The translations under genes and the position numbers were made by a program. Under the pieces are notes generated by a model. The model had not been told where the DNA came from. It saw nothing but the letters and a program-made list of their open reading frames with translations, and searched no databases. Positions 6,940-14,476 of a stretch of DNA of 27,177 nt are shown piece after piece (the stretch's first letter is position 1; every line of letters begins with the position of its first letter). The DNA lies in the NCBI GenBank assembly GCA_000405345.1, contig ASPC01000017.1:1-27177 (forward strand). The letters run 5' to 3'. Source of the DNA: Atribacteria bacterium SCGC AAA255-N14 (GTDB lineage: Bacteria; Atribacterota; JS1; SB-45; 34-128).

Positions 6940-7017
6940 CCCATAAATCACCTCCAGGCCCGAGTAGTTCTTAAATTGAGTACGATCAAATGCTTTTTGT
7001 AGTTTTTTATAACTTCT

Positions 7018-7043
7018 CTGCCTGTGCGTTGCACGCAGACAGG
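7018..7043. repeat. Dispersed palindrome (copy 2, reverse orientation)
   Basis: The complement reads CCTGTCTGCGTGC-AA-CGCACAGGCAG, a slightly shortened version of the palindromes at 2331 and 11035. Confidence 0.8.
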
Positions 7044-7120
7044 TGGAAAATATATTTAAGTCTAATAAAATAAAAAACCGAAAGGGAAATGTGGGTTAAA
7101 TCTTTCGATATAAAGATATT

Positions 7121-7172
7121 AAAAGGGAGTGTAATTTTGGCAAATCGCACTCCCTTTGTAGTTATAATTATA
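7121..7172. terminator. Hairpin downstream of the HD-GYP gene, possible terminator
   Basis: AAAGGGAGTG and CACTCCCTTT form a 10-bp stem at 7121-7156. On the minus strand, downstream of the gene ending at 7261, the stem is followed by an A/T-rich stretch. A second small palindrome, GTTATAATTATAAC, lies at 7158-7172. The rest of 6940-7260 shows no gene. Confidence 0.45.
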
Positions 7173-7260
7173 ACACTAAAAAGAAATAATCAATAGAAAA
7201 CAGCATTAATTTTTATCTTATTTCTTAAAACATTCAAGTATCTATTTTAATCACTTTCAT

Positions 7261-9103
7261 CTATTCAAATTTAAATCCTTTTTCTCTGAAGAGCCTTAAG
7301 CAAACATCTACCACTTTCGGGTCATAGAGGATATCTTTGTTTTGAGAAATTTCTTCCAGGGCTTTATCGATACCTAAAGCTGGCCGATAGGGTCGGTGAG
7401 AAGCCATAGCCTCAACCACATCTGCTACCGCTAAGATGCGGGCTTCCAGAAGAATATTGTCACCGGATAAACCAGAAGGATAGCCGGAACCATCCATCCT
7501 TTCGTGATGTTGAAGTACGATGGCGGAAACCCCCCCCGGGTAATTCCATTTCCTTTAAGATATCACTACCGACCTGAGGATGAGTTTGGATCAGACTCAA
7601 TTCTATCTCACTCAATCTGCCGGGCTTACTTAAGATCTCAGTCGGAACGTTGATCTTGCCAATATCGTGAATAATCCCGGCCATATAAAGTCCTTCAATT
7701 TTATCTTTAGGAAGGCTTATTTCTTCAGCTATAGCGCAGGCAAGTTCAGCCACCCTTTCCTGGTGTCCAGCGGTGTAGGGGTCTCTTTTCTCCAAAATTA
7801 AAGCCATAGCCTGGATAGTGTTTTTTATAGCTTTTTGCAATTTCTGGTTAGTCTCTTTAAGTTCTTCTTCTATCTTTAAACGGGTAATTCCTTCTCCCAT
7901 CAGGGTAGCTGCGGTTTTTAGCATCTCTCTATTTAGCTGAGAAACATCTTCTAATTTCCGGGAGGCAAGATTAATACAGCCAATCACCCGCTGCTCGAAA
8001 ATCAAGGGAAGTATTGCGAAAGACAGCAGCTTTTCCGCTTTATTAACCTCATCAGGGGAAAAAAGATCGGAGTAGCGGGTAAAGAGCGGTTTTCCCTGCA
8101 GTACCAGGCGCGCAAAGGTTGAATCCGCTTTATAATGCGATACGCTTTTTATAAAGGCGGGAGAAAGGTTTCTGTGACAGATGAGGTTTAAATCACCGCT
8201 AGCCTGATCTATAAGATAAATTCCGCCGCAATCCATTTCGGAAAGCTGGAGCATAGTATCCAGGCATTGCGATAATGCTTTATCCAGTTGGTGGCTGAAA
8301 CTGATGGCCAGAGCCAGGTCTCGCTGAACCAGTATAAGAAGTTCGGCCTGCTTGCGCTCGGTGATATCCCTACTGACGGACAACAAGGATTCTATTCTCC
8401 CCTTCTCATCTCTTTCCGATACGATGCGGGTCTGAAAGTATTTTTGGCCGGAGGGAAGCGGAAAGCTCTGCTCAGTCTGCTGTTCTTCACCAGTTTCAAG
8501 AGCCTTCTGGAGTAATTGGTGCATAGATTTAAGCTGTTCTGGTGGTGATCCATCTATTTCCAGGAAGGTTTTTCCTATAAACCCATGGACCGGAACTCCT
8601 AACTGATGCTCGACCGCTGCATTACAATAAATGTGCTGCAGATCCAGGTTAAAACGGACGACCATATCCGGGGTGTTCTCGACTAAGGTGAAAAAGTTCT
8701 TTTCACGTTGCCGCAGTTCTTCTTCAGCCTTCTTATTCTCGGTAATATCATGGAAGACCACGGCGAAATAGCCGGGCTGGTCGCTGTAGGCAGTTATTTC
8801 GTACCAGTACTCTGCCAGTTCAAAGTACTGTTGGAAATGGATGCTCTGGCCGGTAGCGGCTACTTTACCGTAGATGTCGATCCAATCAAAGCCTAAGCTC
8901 TTAATCCCCGAATATACTTCGGTCACCTTTTTACCGATAATATTTTCTCTGGAAAGCCCGGTCAGGGTCTCAAAGGATGAATTGACCTCTAAGAAGACAT
9001 AATCCAGCGGTTTTCCGCTACTATCCAGAACCATTTTATGATAGGCAAATCCATCAGGCAGGTTCTCTATCAGTAAACGATATTTGTCTTTTTCTTTAAT
9101 CAT
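7261..9103 (-). CDS. PAS-PAS-GAF-HD-GYP cyclic-di-GMP phosphodiesterase, frameshifted in a G8 run
   Basis: The start is set at 9103, where GGAGGTG (9110-9116) stands seven bases ahead of ATG; the longer frame to 9142 runs through a palindrome. Domain order: PAS (about 1-120), second PAS with PAC (about 125-250), GAF (about 255-410), HD-GYP with IIHDIGKINVPTEIL and, past the break, QHHERMDGSGYP. HD-GYP enzymes hydrolyse c-di-GMP. The frame changes at a run of eight C on the plus strand (7530-7537). Seven would join ELPGG to VSAIVLQHHE, matching the paralogue at 26720. Slippage, sequencing error or true loss are all possible. No membrane segment is visible, so it senses cytoplasmic signals. It lies downstream of the gas-vesicle cluster, beyond a strong palindrome. 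Confidence 0.85.
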
Positions 9104-9129
9104 AATCAACACCTCCAGGTAAGTAGCGA

Positions 9130-9153
9130 GGGCACAATTCATTGTGCCCCTAC
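9130..9153. repeat. Short palindrome with CTAC end
   Basis: GGGCACAAT-TC-ATTGTGCCC followed by CTAC. It shares the plan GGG...ATC/AAT...CCC-CTAC with the palindromes at 23922 and 23968, so it is probably one dispersed class. Confidence 0.7.
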
Positions 9154-9170
9154 AACTTTTAAACTGTTTT

Positions 9171-9221
9171 AAATAAATAGGGACATCCCATTTTATTAAA
9201 AATGGGATGTCCCTATTTATT
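9171..9221. terminator. Perfect 24-bp-stem palindrome after the last gas-vesicle gene
   Basis: Bases 9171-9194 and 9198-9221 are exact reverse complements with a three-base loop. The stem contains GGGACATCCC and A/T runs at both ends, so it can work as a terminator in either direction. It begins two bases after the stop codon at 9224, which suits the end of a long minus-strand operon. Confidence 0.8.
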
Positions 9222-9223
9222 TA

Positions 9224-10483
9224 CTATTTATTTAACCTGACTTCCAGTATATTATTTTTATACCTCTTAGTAAAACTATTTATATTAACCACTGCGGGTA
9301 GAGGAATTTCTTTATGATAATCTTTATCTGCATCGATAATAAGTTTATTATTCGCCACACTTAACCGTAACTTATCTTCTTTAATACCAAGCAACTCTAA
9401 ATAGACTATTAGCTCAGCATCCTCATTAAATATATCCAGAAGTGGTTCCTCTCTCTCTTGATGCTCTTGATCAGGCTGACCAGCGAGCCACCAACTAAAT
9501 AAAACTTTCTGGCCAGTTTCCCGGTCAACTTTTGAACTATCGAATAAGAGTATCGGATAGCCGATTATCTTTTCTGCTATTGGGTTGATCATCTCCCTTA
9601 TTTTAAATAAAACATCCATATGGGTAGGAGCCTTTATCAACTTGGCTAAGGTATCGATTCTGGCGTGTCTTTGCTCATAAAGAAACATGAGTATCTCTTT
9701 TGAATCGGCATCCAATTCGCTAACAACTTTATTTAAGGTCTCCCGGTCTACTTTTAGCAATACTCTCTTATATAGCTCTTTTCTCCAATCCTCTAAATTA
9801 AGTGATATAATCCAGGCTTTTAATAACTCACCGGAAGAGTCATATTCTATGCGGATAGTATCACTCTGGCTTACTCCGTAAACTCTTTTTTCTATTCCTA
9901 AATCCTTGATGCTACCCAGCGGTGTCTCCCATATAAATCCAGATTTAGAGGTAAAAAAAGTAAGTTTCTTGGGGGTAAGGAGAAGGGTTCCCATACACCA
10001 CCTTGATTGACCGGGGGTTAAATAACCACCCTTTTCCTTTAAAATTTCTTCATCGGGTGGTGAGTTAATAAAAGATGGAGAACAGAAAGTAGATGTCTGA
10101 CTTCTAACCTCTGGCTTCTGGCCTCCAGCCAGGGAGATATTTTCCACAATTGCCTTACTCCAATTCTCAGTATCTTTTATGGCAATATATGGCACTCTCC
10201 TGCCTTCAGATACTATATTAAGTTGTTTTACTTTCTTGCCTAAAATCCATCCCCTCTTTACTATATTTATAGTCTTTATTTGACTGAGTAGAATCATGAA
10301 TAGTATCTTTCTTCCCTGAACAAAAAGCAGTCTTTTATTGGACAGGTATAAATTACCCAGTCTCCAAGAAGAAGCAAGTGAACTCCCGGTATCGTAGCTT
10401 GCCGTATAACACTTAGTGACTTCCTCACCCGGTAGTAAAGGTAAACTCACTGGTTTTCTTATAGTATCTAAATCTCTTCTCAT
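9224..10483 (-). CDS. GRAM/PH-like x2, winged helix and alpha-crystallin-like protein, new architecture
   Basis: 419 residues. Two GRAM or bacterial PH-like modules are visible from their central strands: WRLGNLYLSNKRLLF (about 40-54) and WCMGTLLLTPKKLTFF (about 160-175). Residues about 250-300 look like a winged helix (ILMFLYEQRHARIDTLAKL). The last 75 residues resemble the alpha-crystallin domain of small heat-shock proteins (AELIVYLELLGIKEDKLRL ... NNILEVRL). GRAM domains bind lipids or proteins in other systems; small heat-shock domains are established gas-vesicle partners (GvpH). It is the last gene before the palindrome at 9171 and shares its module with the gene at 10899. Function inferred: vesicle-surface or chaperone role. 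The ribosome site is weak. Confidence 0.65.
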   Translation of the reverse strand: MRRDLDTIRKPVSLPLLPGEEVTKCYTASYDTGSSLASSWRLGNLYLSNKRLLFVQGRKILFMILLSQIKTINIVKRGWILGKKVKQLNIVSEGRRVPYIAIKDTENWSKAIVENISLAGGQKPEVRSQTSTFCSPSFINSPPDEEILKEKGGYLTPGQSRWCMGTLLLTPKKLTFFTSKSGFIWETPLGSIKDLGIEKRVYGVSQSDTIRIEYDSSGELLKAWIISLNLEDWRKELYKRVLLKVDRETLNKVVSELDADSKEILMFLYEQRHARIDTLAKLIKAPTHMDVLFKIREMINPIAEKIIGYPILLFDSSKVDRETGQKVLFSWWLAGQPDQEHQEREEPLLDIFNEDAELIVYLELLGIKEDKLRLSVANNKLIIDADKDYHKEIPLPAVVNINSFTKRYKNNILEVRLNK

Positions 10484-10597
10484 ATTACGATTGCTTTCCC
10501 CTTTTCCTTCTCAAGAGTATCTTTTTCACTTGCGGTAGATTCCATTTTAATCCTCATCCCTTACTACTTTATACTTACTTTCGTCTTTATCTCCTTT

Positions 10598-10798
10598 TTA
10601 AATTTTTACCTCTTGATTAATAATTTTAACGATTTCATAACAGTAGCCTTTTTTTATAAGAATATCCTGACAGACCATATCTTGGCAAAGCACTACTGCA
10701 CAATCAGGAGATATTCCCAATCTTTTTGATATATCATCGGGAGTAGCTACGCCTAATTCTTTAATTGTCTGAAAAAGTTTTTCTTCGTGCTTTGTCAT
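10598..10798 (-). CDS. Small winged-helix protein
   Basis: 66 residues with a compact DNA-binding-like pattern: KLFQTIKELGVATPDDISKRLGISPDCAVVLCQDMV, then a two-strand wing (ILIKKGYCYEIVK). It lies between two GRAM-like genes in the gas-vesicle direction and could be a regulator or an adaptor. A strong GAGGAGGT is present, but about 26 bases ahead of the ATG, unusually far, so the start may be elsewhere or the leader may be structured. No specific family name is supported. Confidence 0.6.
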   Translation of the reverse strand: MTKHEEKLFQTIKELGVATPDDISKRLGISPDCAVVLCQDMVCQDILIKKGYCYEIVKIINQEVKI

Positions 10799-10898
10799 TA
10801 TTGCTATAATTTTTGCTATTTTTCTTACCTCCTCATTAATGCTCTGTAGTCATTTGTTAAGCGGTTATCTTTCTGTTTTCTGTTATAGTACATCATTT

Positions 10899-12032
10899 TC
10901 AAGCAAGAGTTTTTACCCGGTGTGATTTTCTATCTTTAACGGGGCTAAACCAGCCGCAGCTTGAGCAACCTTCTTCTAATAGTTCTTTGGCTGGGGCGGG
11001 CTTGCCGCACTGGGGACAGGTTTCGGTTTCCTCACCTGTCTGCGTGCGACCACGCACAGGCAGGCCTATCTCGCCAGAAATAATCCCATTTAGCGCTTCC
11101 GCCCATTCATCTATTTCCTTCCCGGCAAAAGAGGCTGTACCTTTGGTTAAATTGGCCTGATATAATATATCAAGAACTTTCTCCTTTTTACTATCAAGAC
11201 TGCTTGTTTTTCTCATCTCGGTGTTCATTCTAACTATCATATCAACAGGAACATCAAAAACCAACTTTCTCTCAAAATCGTACCACCAGCACAATCTCTT
11301 ATTGGTAAGATAGAGATGACCTGGCCTCCAGGTCTCTTGTTTTATACCGGAGGCAGGAACTAAATACCATACCTTTCCCCCTCGGTGAGTGACCTCTTCT
11401 CCTTCGGTCAGGAAGTCAATTGGCCCCTCTTCAAACTCCGGAAGTACGGGGTTCTCCTCTAAAGAAAACCCCGTCGTTGCTAAATTTTGCTCAATAGCAT
11501 CTTTTAACTGATTTGTTTCTACTGCGCTAAGCCGATGCACTTGATCCTGTTTATCTATAAGATAAAGTACCTGTTTTTTCTTTTCTTTAACAAAATGCGC
11601 CTCCTCTCTGATTACCAATGCCTTTATTTCTTCTAAAGGTATCTGAAAGGTGATTTCATCAAAATCTTGACGATAATGAATAAACCTTTTATTAGTTAAA
11701 TAAAAATAGCCTGGTCTCCAGGCATTATATATTCCTTTGCTATAGTAATAAGAACCATACATTTTCAGGGCAATCTCTTCTCCTTCAACTAAAGAAAGAA
11801 TATTTTTCTTCCTATGTTCTCTTTCCCAAGCTCTACTTTTTTCATCCCAGGCCTGCATCACCCCATATTTCAGCATCGTCTCCATTCCCGCCAATGCTGC
11901 CCTTAAATTGACACCAATTAAAGGAATGCCTGCCACAGAAATAATAATATCCGCATTTATTATTAATCCTTTATCTAAAATTCGATCTAACAGATCTACT
12001 AAAGTTGCGTGCGTATCTCTTGATGGTTCCAT
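10899..12032 (-). CDS. GvpA-fold / GRAM-like x2 / zinc-ribbon fusion (GvpJ-like)
   Basis: 377 residues. Residues 6-60 are a GvpA/J fold (LVDLLDRILDKGLIINADI ... AGIPLIGVNLRAALAGMET). Two GRAM/PH-like modules follow at about 80-185 and 208-320, each with the signature WRPGxxYLTNKR. A zinc ribbon closes the protein at 339-360 (CPQC ... CSSCGW). The ribosome site is TAGGAG. GvpJ-type minor proteins seed or cap the vesicle; the extra modules have no role I know of in gas vesicles. Residues 323-333 (GLPVRGRTQTG) are encoded by an in-frame copy of the 30-bp dispersed palindrome. The ribbon closely matches the one on the GvpA-fold protein at 14065. Confidence 0.8.
   Translation of the reverse strand: MEPSRDTHATLVDLLDRILDKGLIINADIIISVAGIPLIGVNLRAALAGMETMLKYGVMQAWDEKSRAWEREHRKKNILSLVEGEEIALKMYGSYYYSKGIYNAWRPGYFYLTNKRFIHYRQDFDEITFQIPLEEIKALVIREEAHFVKEKKKQVLYLIDKQDQVHRLSAVETNQLKDAIEQNLATTGFSLEENPVLPEFEEGPIDFLTEGEEVTHRGGKVWYLVPASGIKQETWRPGHLYLTNKRLCWWYDFERKLVFDVPVDMIVRMNTEMRKTSSLDSKKEKVLDILYQANLTKGTASFAGKEIDEWAEALNGIISGEIGLPVRGRTQTGEETETCPQCGKPAPAKELLEEGCSSCGWFSPVKDRKSHRVKTLA
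11035..11064. repeat. 30-bp dispersed palindrome (copy 3), inside a coding region
   Basis: 28 of 30 bases are identical to 2331-2360; only the two loop bases differ. It falls in the linker between the second GRAM-like module and the zinc ribbon of the gene at 10899 and is read through without a frame change. Confidence 0.9.
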
Positions 12033-12040
12033 TTTTTCTC

Positions 12041-12811
12041 CTATACGAAACTATACGGCGGCCAGGGACCGGTAAAACGAACAAAAAATCCTTTTATATG
12101 GTTAATTTTTTCTAGCTCTTCACCCAATGTTTTACTCTTTCCCTTGAAAATCAAACAAGAGAGATTCAACAGCATTTGTTTGTCTTCTTCAAGTTTTTTG
12201 GTCTTTTCTACCTTAATTTGGTCGACACATCTTTTAATCTGTTCATAAAAATCCTTAAAATATCTATCGGCTTCTTTTTCCATCTCTTTTTTCAATAAGT
12301 TCTCTAATTTCTGTTTATACATATAAGCCAAGCCCTTAGATTTGGATTTAATTTCCTCGCTCAATTTCTTAATCTCAGGGGTTGTCTCAATGAGTCCTTC
12401 GCTGATAATTTTAGGGTCCCAAAATACCTGCACTCCAAACTCAGCTCCGTCTTTAAGCTTACCCAGTTTTTGTCTTAAGTTTTCATAATCGTCCTTCAAC
12501 CACTTCTTCATGTTCTCATCAGGAGCAATACCCTCTTCACCCTTAACAATGGTATCAAATCCCAGGGGTAAAACTGTGCCAAATCTCTCCCAGGCAACCT
12601 CCACAACTTTCTCGTGAGCAGTTGCCCAAGACTTCATCTTTTCCTGGTCCTCTGATTTATAGGGTTCTGGTAGGCAATTATGGACCACAGCAGATAAATC
12701 TTGGTAGGGGATAGTATAAACGCTACTACCCTCTATTCCAATATTACCAAGAGTTATCTCTTCACTTCCCTCGACGATACAATAAAGATATCTTGCTTCA
12801 GTGCTTCCCAC
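12041..12811 (-). CDS. gvpF/L: Gas vesicle protein GvpF/GvpL, third copy
   Basis: About 256 residues. It begins with the family opening ARYLYCIVEG and ends with the signature FTGPWPPYSFV; YQDLSAVVHN and the AHEKVVEVAWERFGTVLPLGF segment are also typical. F/L proteins are minor vesicle or assembly-complex proteins that contact GvpA. I chose the GTG at 12811 because GGGAGGT stands eight bases ahead; the longer frame from 12826 starts inside that site. It is the most diverged of the three copies, with a longer charged helical middle. The next gene begins nine bases downstream, consistent with one operon. Confidence 0.9.
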   Translation of the reverse strand: MGSTEARYLYCIVEGSEEITLGNIGIEGSSVYTIPYQDLSAVVHNCLPEPYKSEDQEKMKSWATAHEKVVEVAWERFGTVLPLGFDTIVKGEEGIAPDENMKKWLKDDYENLRQKLGKLKDGAEFGVQVFWDPKIISEGLIETTPEIKKLSEEIKSKSKGLAYMYKQKLENLLKKEMEKEADRYFKDFYEQIKRCVDQIKVEKTKKLEEDKQMLLNLSCLIFKGKSKTLGEELEKINHIKGFFVRFTGPWPPYSFV

Positions 12812-12863
12812 GGCAATACCTCCCAATTACAGAATTTTTTCATCATTTTCCTACCCAGACCCT

Positions 12864-13070
12864 CTAATAACCTCTTTTTTTAGCAGCAGAAGTTACACCA
12901 ATCTTCTGTGCCTTTGTGCCGCAATTGGGGCAGAATTTAACATCCTCCCAGTACTTCCAGGTTGTACCACATTTCTCACATCCAAGAGTTAAAGACTCGC
13001 CACAATTTGGACAATAATCGTGGCTTCCTGTGCTGACACCACAATTTGGACATTTAAACGGATTTGCCAT
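12864..13070 (-). CDS. Small double zinc-ribbon protein
   Basis: 68 residues with four CxxC pairs: CPNC, CPNC, CEKC and CPNC, enough for two zinc sites, then a short basic tail. AAAGGAGGT ahead of the ATG at 13070 decides the start; the longer frame to 13118 overlaps the end of gvpK. Zinc ribbons of this type usually mediate protein contacts. Together with the ribbons on two GvpA-fold proteins and the DnaJ-like protein next door, zinc modules are a theme of this cluster. The specific role is unknown. Confidence 0.75.
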   Translation of the reverse strand: MANPFKCPNCGVSTGSHDYCPNCGESLTLGCEKCGTTWKYWEDVKFCPNCGTKAQKIGVTSAAKKRGY

Positions 13071-13084
13071 TCTTATACCTCCTT

Positions 13085-13408
13085 TCAAATTCCTTTCTCT
13101 TCTGCTTCTTTCCTCCACCTTTCGGGATTTATCATCTTGTCTAATACCTCATCCACAATACTATCCAATCCATCCCTTACCGATTTAACCGACTCAGTGA
13201 CACCCTGTTCCTTTTTTATCTCCTCAATGGCAAGGTCTAAATCCTGTAATGCCACACCAAGCCTCTCCACCTCTTCCTCGGAAAGAGTGCCTCCCTCCAT
13301 ACGCTTTACTGCCTGAAGATTGAGGGCATCTTTAATTATCTCTACCAAGGCAATAACTAAGCCCAAAATCCCGTGTTTTAGATTGTCTGTATCAATGTCG
13401 ATTGGCAT
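13085..13408 (-). CDS. gvpK: Gas vesicle protein GvpK
   Basis: 107 residues, a normal length. The opening LKHGILGLVIALVEIIKDALNLQAVKRMEGG is the conserved GvpK segment, followed by SEEEVERLGVALQDLDLAIEEIK, also typical. GvpK is a small assembly protein required for vesicle growth. AAAGGAG stands ahead of the ATG. It sits between the DnaJ-like cysteine protein and the small zinc-ribbon gene. Confidence 0.92.
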   Translation of the reverse strand: MPIDIDTDNLKHGILGLVIALVEIIKDALNLQAVKRMEGGTLSEEEVERLGVALQDLDLAIEEIKKEQGVTESVKSVRDGLDSIVDEVLDKMINPERWRKEAEEKGI

Positions 13409-13430
13409 ATGTCGCTCCTTTAATCAGAAG

Positions 13431-13895
13431 TCAGATTTTCTGTTCTCTGCCTTCTGTTATCTCGTTGATCATTCCTTTACCTCCGCATGCACCACAGGGC
13501 AAAGCAGAGTTTATTCGAGACCTTCCACTTCCACTACAGGCCTTACAGGTCTCTCTTGGTTCTTCCATAGTAACCTTCCCTTTTCCTCCACATACACTAC
13601 AGGTAAGCCTTGGCTCGCTGAGATGGATACCTGTTCCACCACAATAGGCACATTCAATGGAGGGTTCTTTAACGGTGACTACACCCTTCCCACCACATGC
13701 AGTACATGTGAGCCTTCGGCTAGGATATATGCCACTTTCCCCACAAAAAGCACACGCTATCGCTGGCTCAGAAACCATAATCTTCCCCTTGCCCCCACAT
13801 ACCTGACATATAGATAGTGGAGATAAAATCCCGAAAGGATCCAATCCCTCACCATCGCAAAAGGCACATTTCTTTTCAATATTTTCAATATTCAT
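13431..13895 (-). CDS. DnaJ-type cysteine-repeat protein with eight CxxCxxxG motifs
   Basis: 154 residues made almost only of CxxC-x-G repeats: CAFCDGEG, CQVCGGKG, CAFCGESG, CTACGGKG, CAYCGGTG, CSVCGGKG, CKACSGSG and CGACGGKG. DnaJ/Hsp40 carries four such motifs binding two zincs; eight suggests two tandem copies and four zincs. No J domain is present, so it cannot stimulate Hsp70 in the usual way and may hold unfolded or hydrophobic clients such as GvpA. AGGAGG ahead of the ATG at 13895 fixes the start. The frame remains open upstream into a TPR-like remnant. Confidence 0.8.
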   Translation of the reverse strand: MNIENIEKKCAFCDGEGLDPFGILSPLSICQVCGGKGKIMVSEPAIACAFCGESGIYPSRRLTCTACGGKGVVTVKEPSIECAYCGGTGIHLSEPRLTCSVCGGKGKVTMEEPRETCKACSGSGRSRINSALPCGACGGKGMINEITEGREQKI

Positions 13896-14050
13896 GATTA
13901 CCTCCTTTCTGTTTAATACAGCCAAGTTCTTATATGCCCCTGTAAAATCAAGGGTAAGGTGGATGGCATCTTTATATTCCCTAATGGTATCTTCCCTTAT
14001 CCTCTTTTTTCTACAGGTAAATCCCAGATTGAAATGGATTTCTGCATCAT
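13896..14050 (-). pseudogene. TPR-like remnant in frame upstream of the cysteine-repeat gene
   Basis: The minus-strand frame between a TAG at 14051-14053 and the ATG at 13895 encodes AEIHFNLGFTCRKK, IREYKDAIHLTLDF and TGAYKNLAVL. These match the A-x-N-L-G ... A-I ... A-Y-x-N-L pattern of a tetratricopeptide repeat. There is no start codon with a ribosome site, so it is probably what remains of a TPR protein, or of a TPR-cysteine-repeat fusion cut down by deletion. Confidence 0.55.
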
Positions 14051-14064
14051 TCTATCTTCTGTTT

Positions 14065-14421
14065 TCACGCTTCCGATTTGAGCGCCTTGGCTTTGGTGGC
14101 AGATATCCAACCACACCATGGACACCCGGTATCAGTAAGAACTTCTACTGGCACTCGTTTGTTACATTGTGGACACTCTTCCTTGCCTACCATAGCCTCT
14201 TTCCAGGCAGCAGTCTCATAATTAGTGCCAGATGGAAACTCCAAACCATATTTGGCAGCAGTCTCAAACGAAGCCAATGCTGCCCGAACCTTGATACCCA
14301 GAAGCTCCACCCCGGCAACAGATACCGTGATATCGGCATTTATCACCAGACCTTTATCCAAGATACGATCTATAACATCAACTAAAGTACCAGCTGTATC
14401 CCTTGTCGCTTCCATGACCAT
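14065..14421 (-). CDS. gvpJ: GvpA-fold minor protein (GvpJ-like) with C-terminal zinc ribbon
   Basis: 118 residues. Residues about 10-55 carry the GvpA/J core (LVDVIDRILDKGLVINADITVSVAGVELL). The C-terminus has CPQC ... CPWCGW, a zinc ribbon nearly the same as that on the protein at 10899 (shared plan CPQCx(4)Px(8)GCxxCGWxS). The ATG at 14421 is chosen because AGGAGG stands just ahead; the longer frame to 14442 crosses it. Minor GvpA-fold proteins help nucleate the vesicle; the ribbon may anchor them to the assembly complex. Naming as GvpJ rather than GvpM or GvpS is by general likeness. Confidence 0.85.
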   Translation of the reverse strand: MVMEATRDTAGTLVDVIDRILDKGLVINADITVSVAGVELLGIKVRAALASFETAAKYGLEFPSGTNYETAAWKEAMVGKEECPQCNKRVPVEVLTDTGCPWCGWISATKAKALKSEA

Positions 14422-14476
14422 TTTCTGCCTCCTTCGCTCCACTCAGTTATATTTATTATTTAGCCGTGCACTTAAA

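Noticed and set aside
6910..6960. Tail of another primase-like gene (LWVKPLFHAMQKKGLNYI)
   Set aside because: It resembles the end of the 2-496 protein, but a stop lies just upstream and no start codon exists; the likeness is short.
14140..14180. Second sigma-54 promoter (TGGCAC near 14150, plus strand)
   Set aside because: The -12 element is TGTT rather than TTGC, and it lies inside a coding region in the wrong direction.
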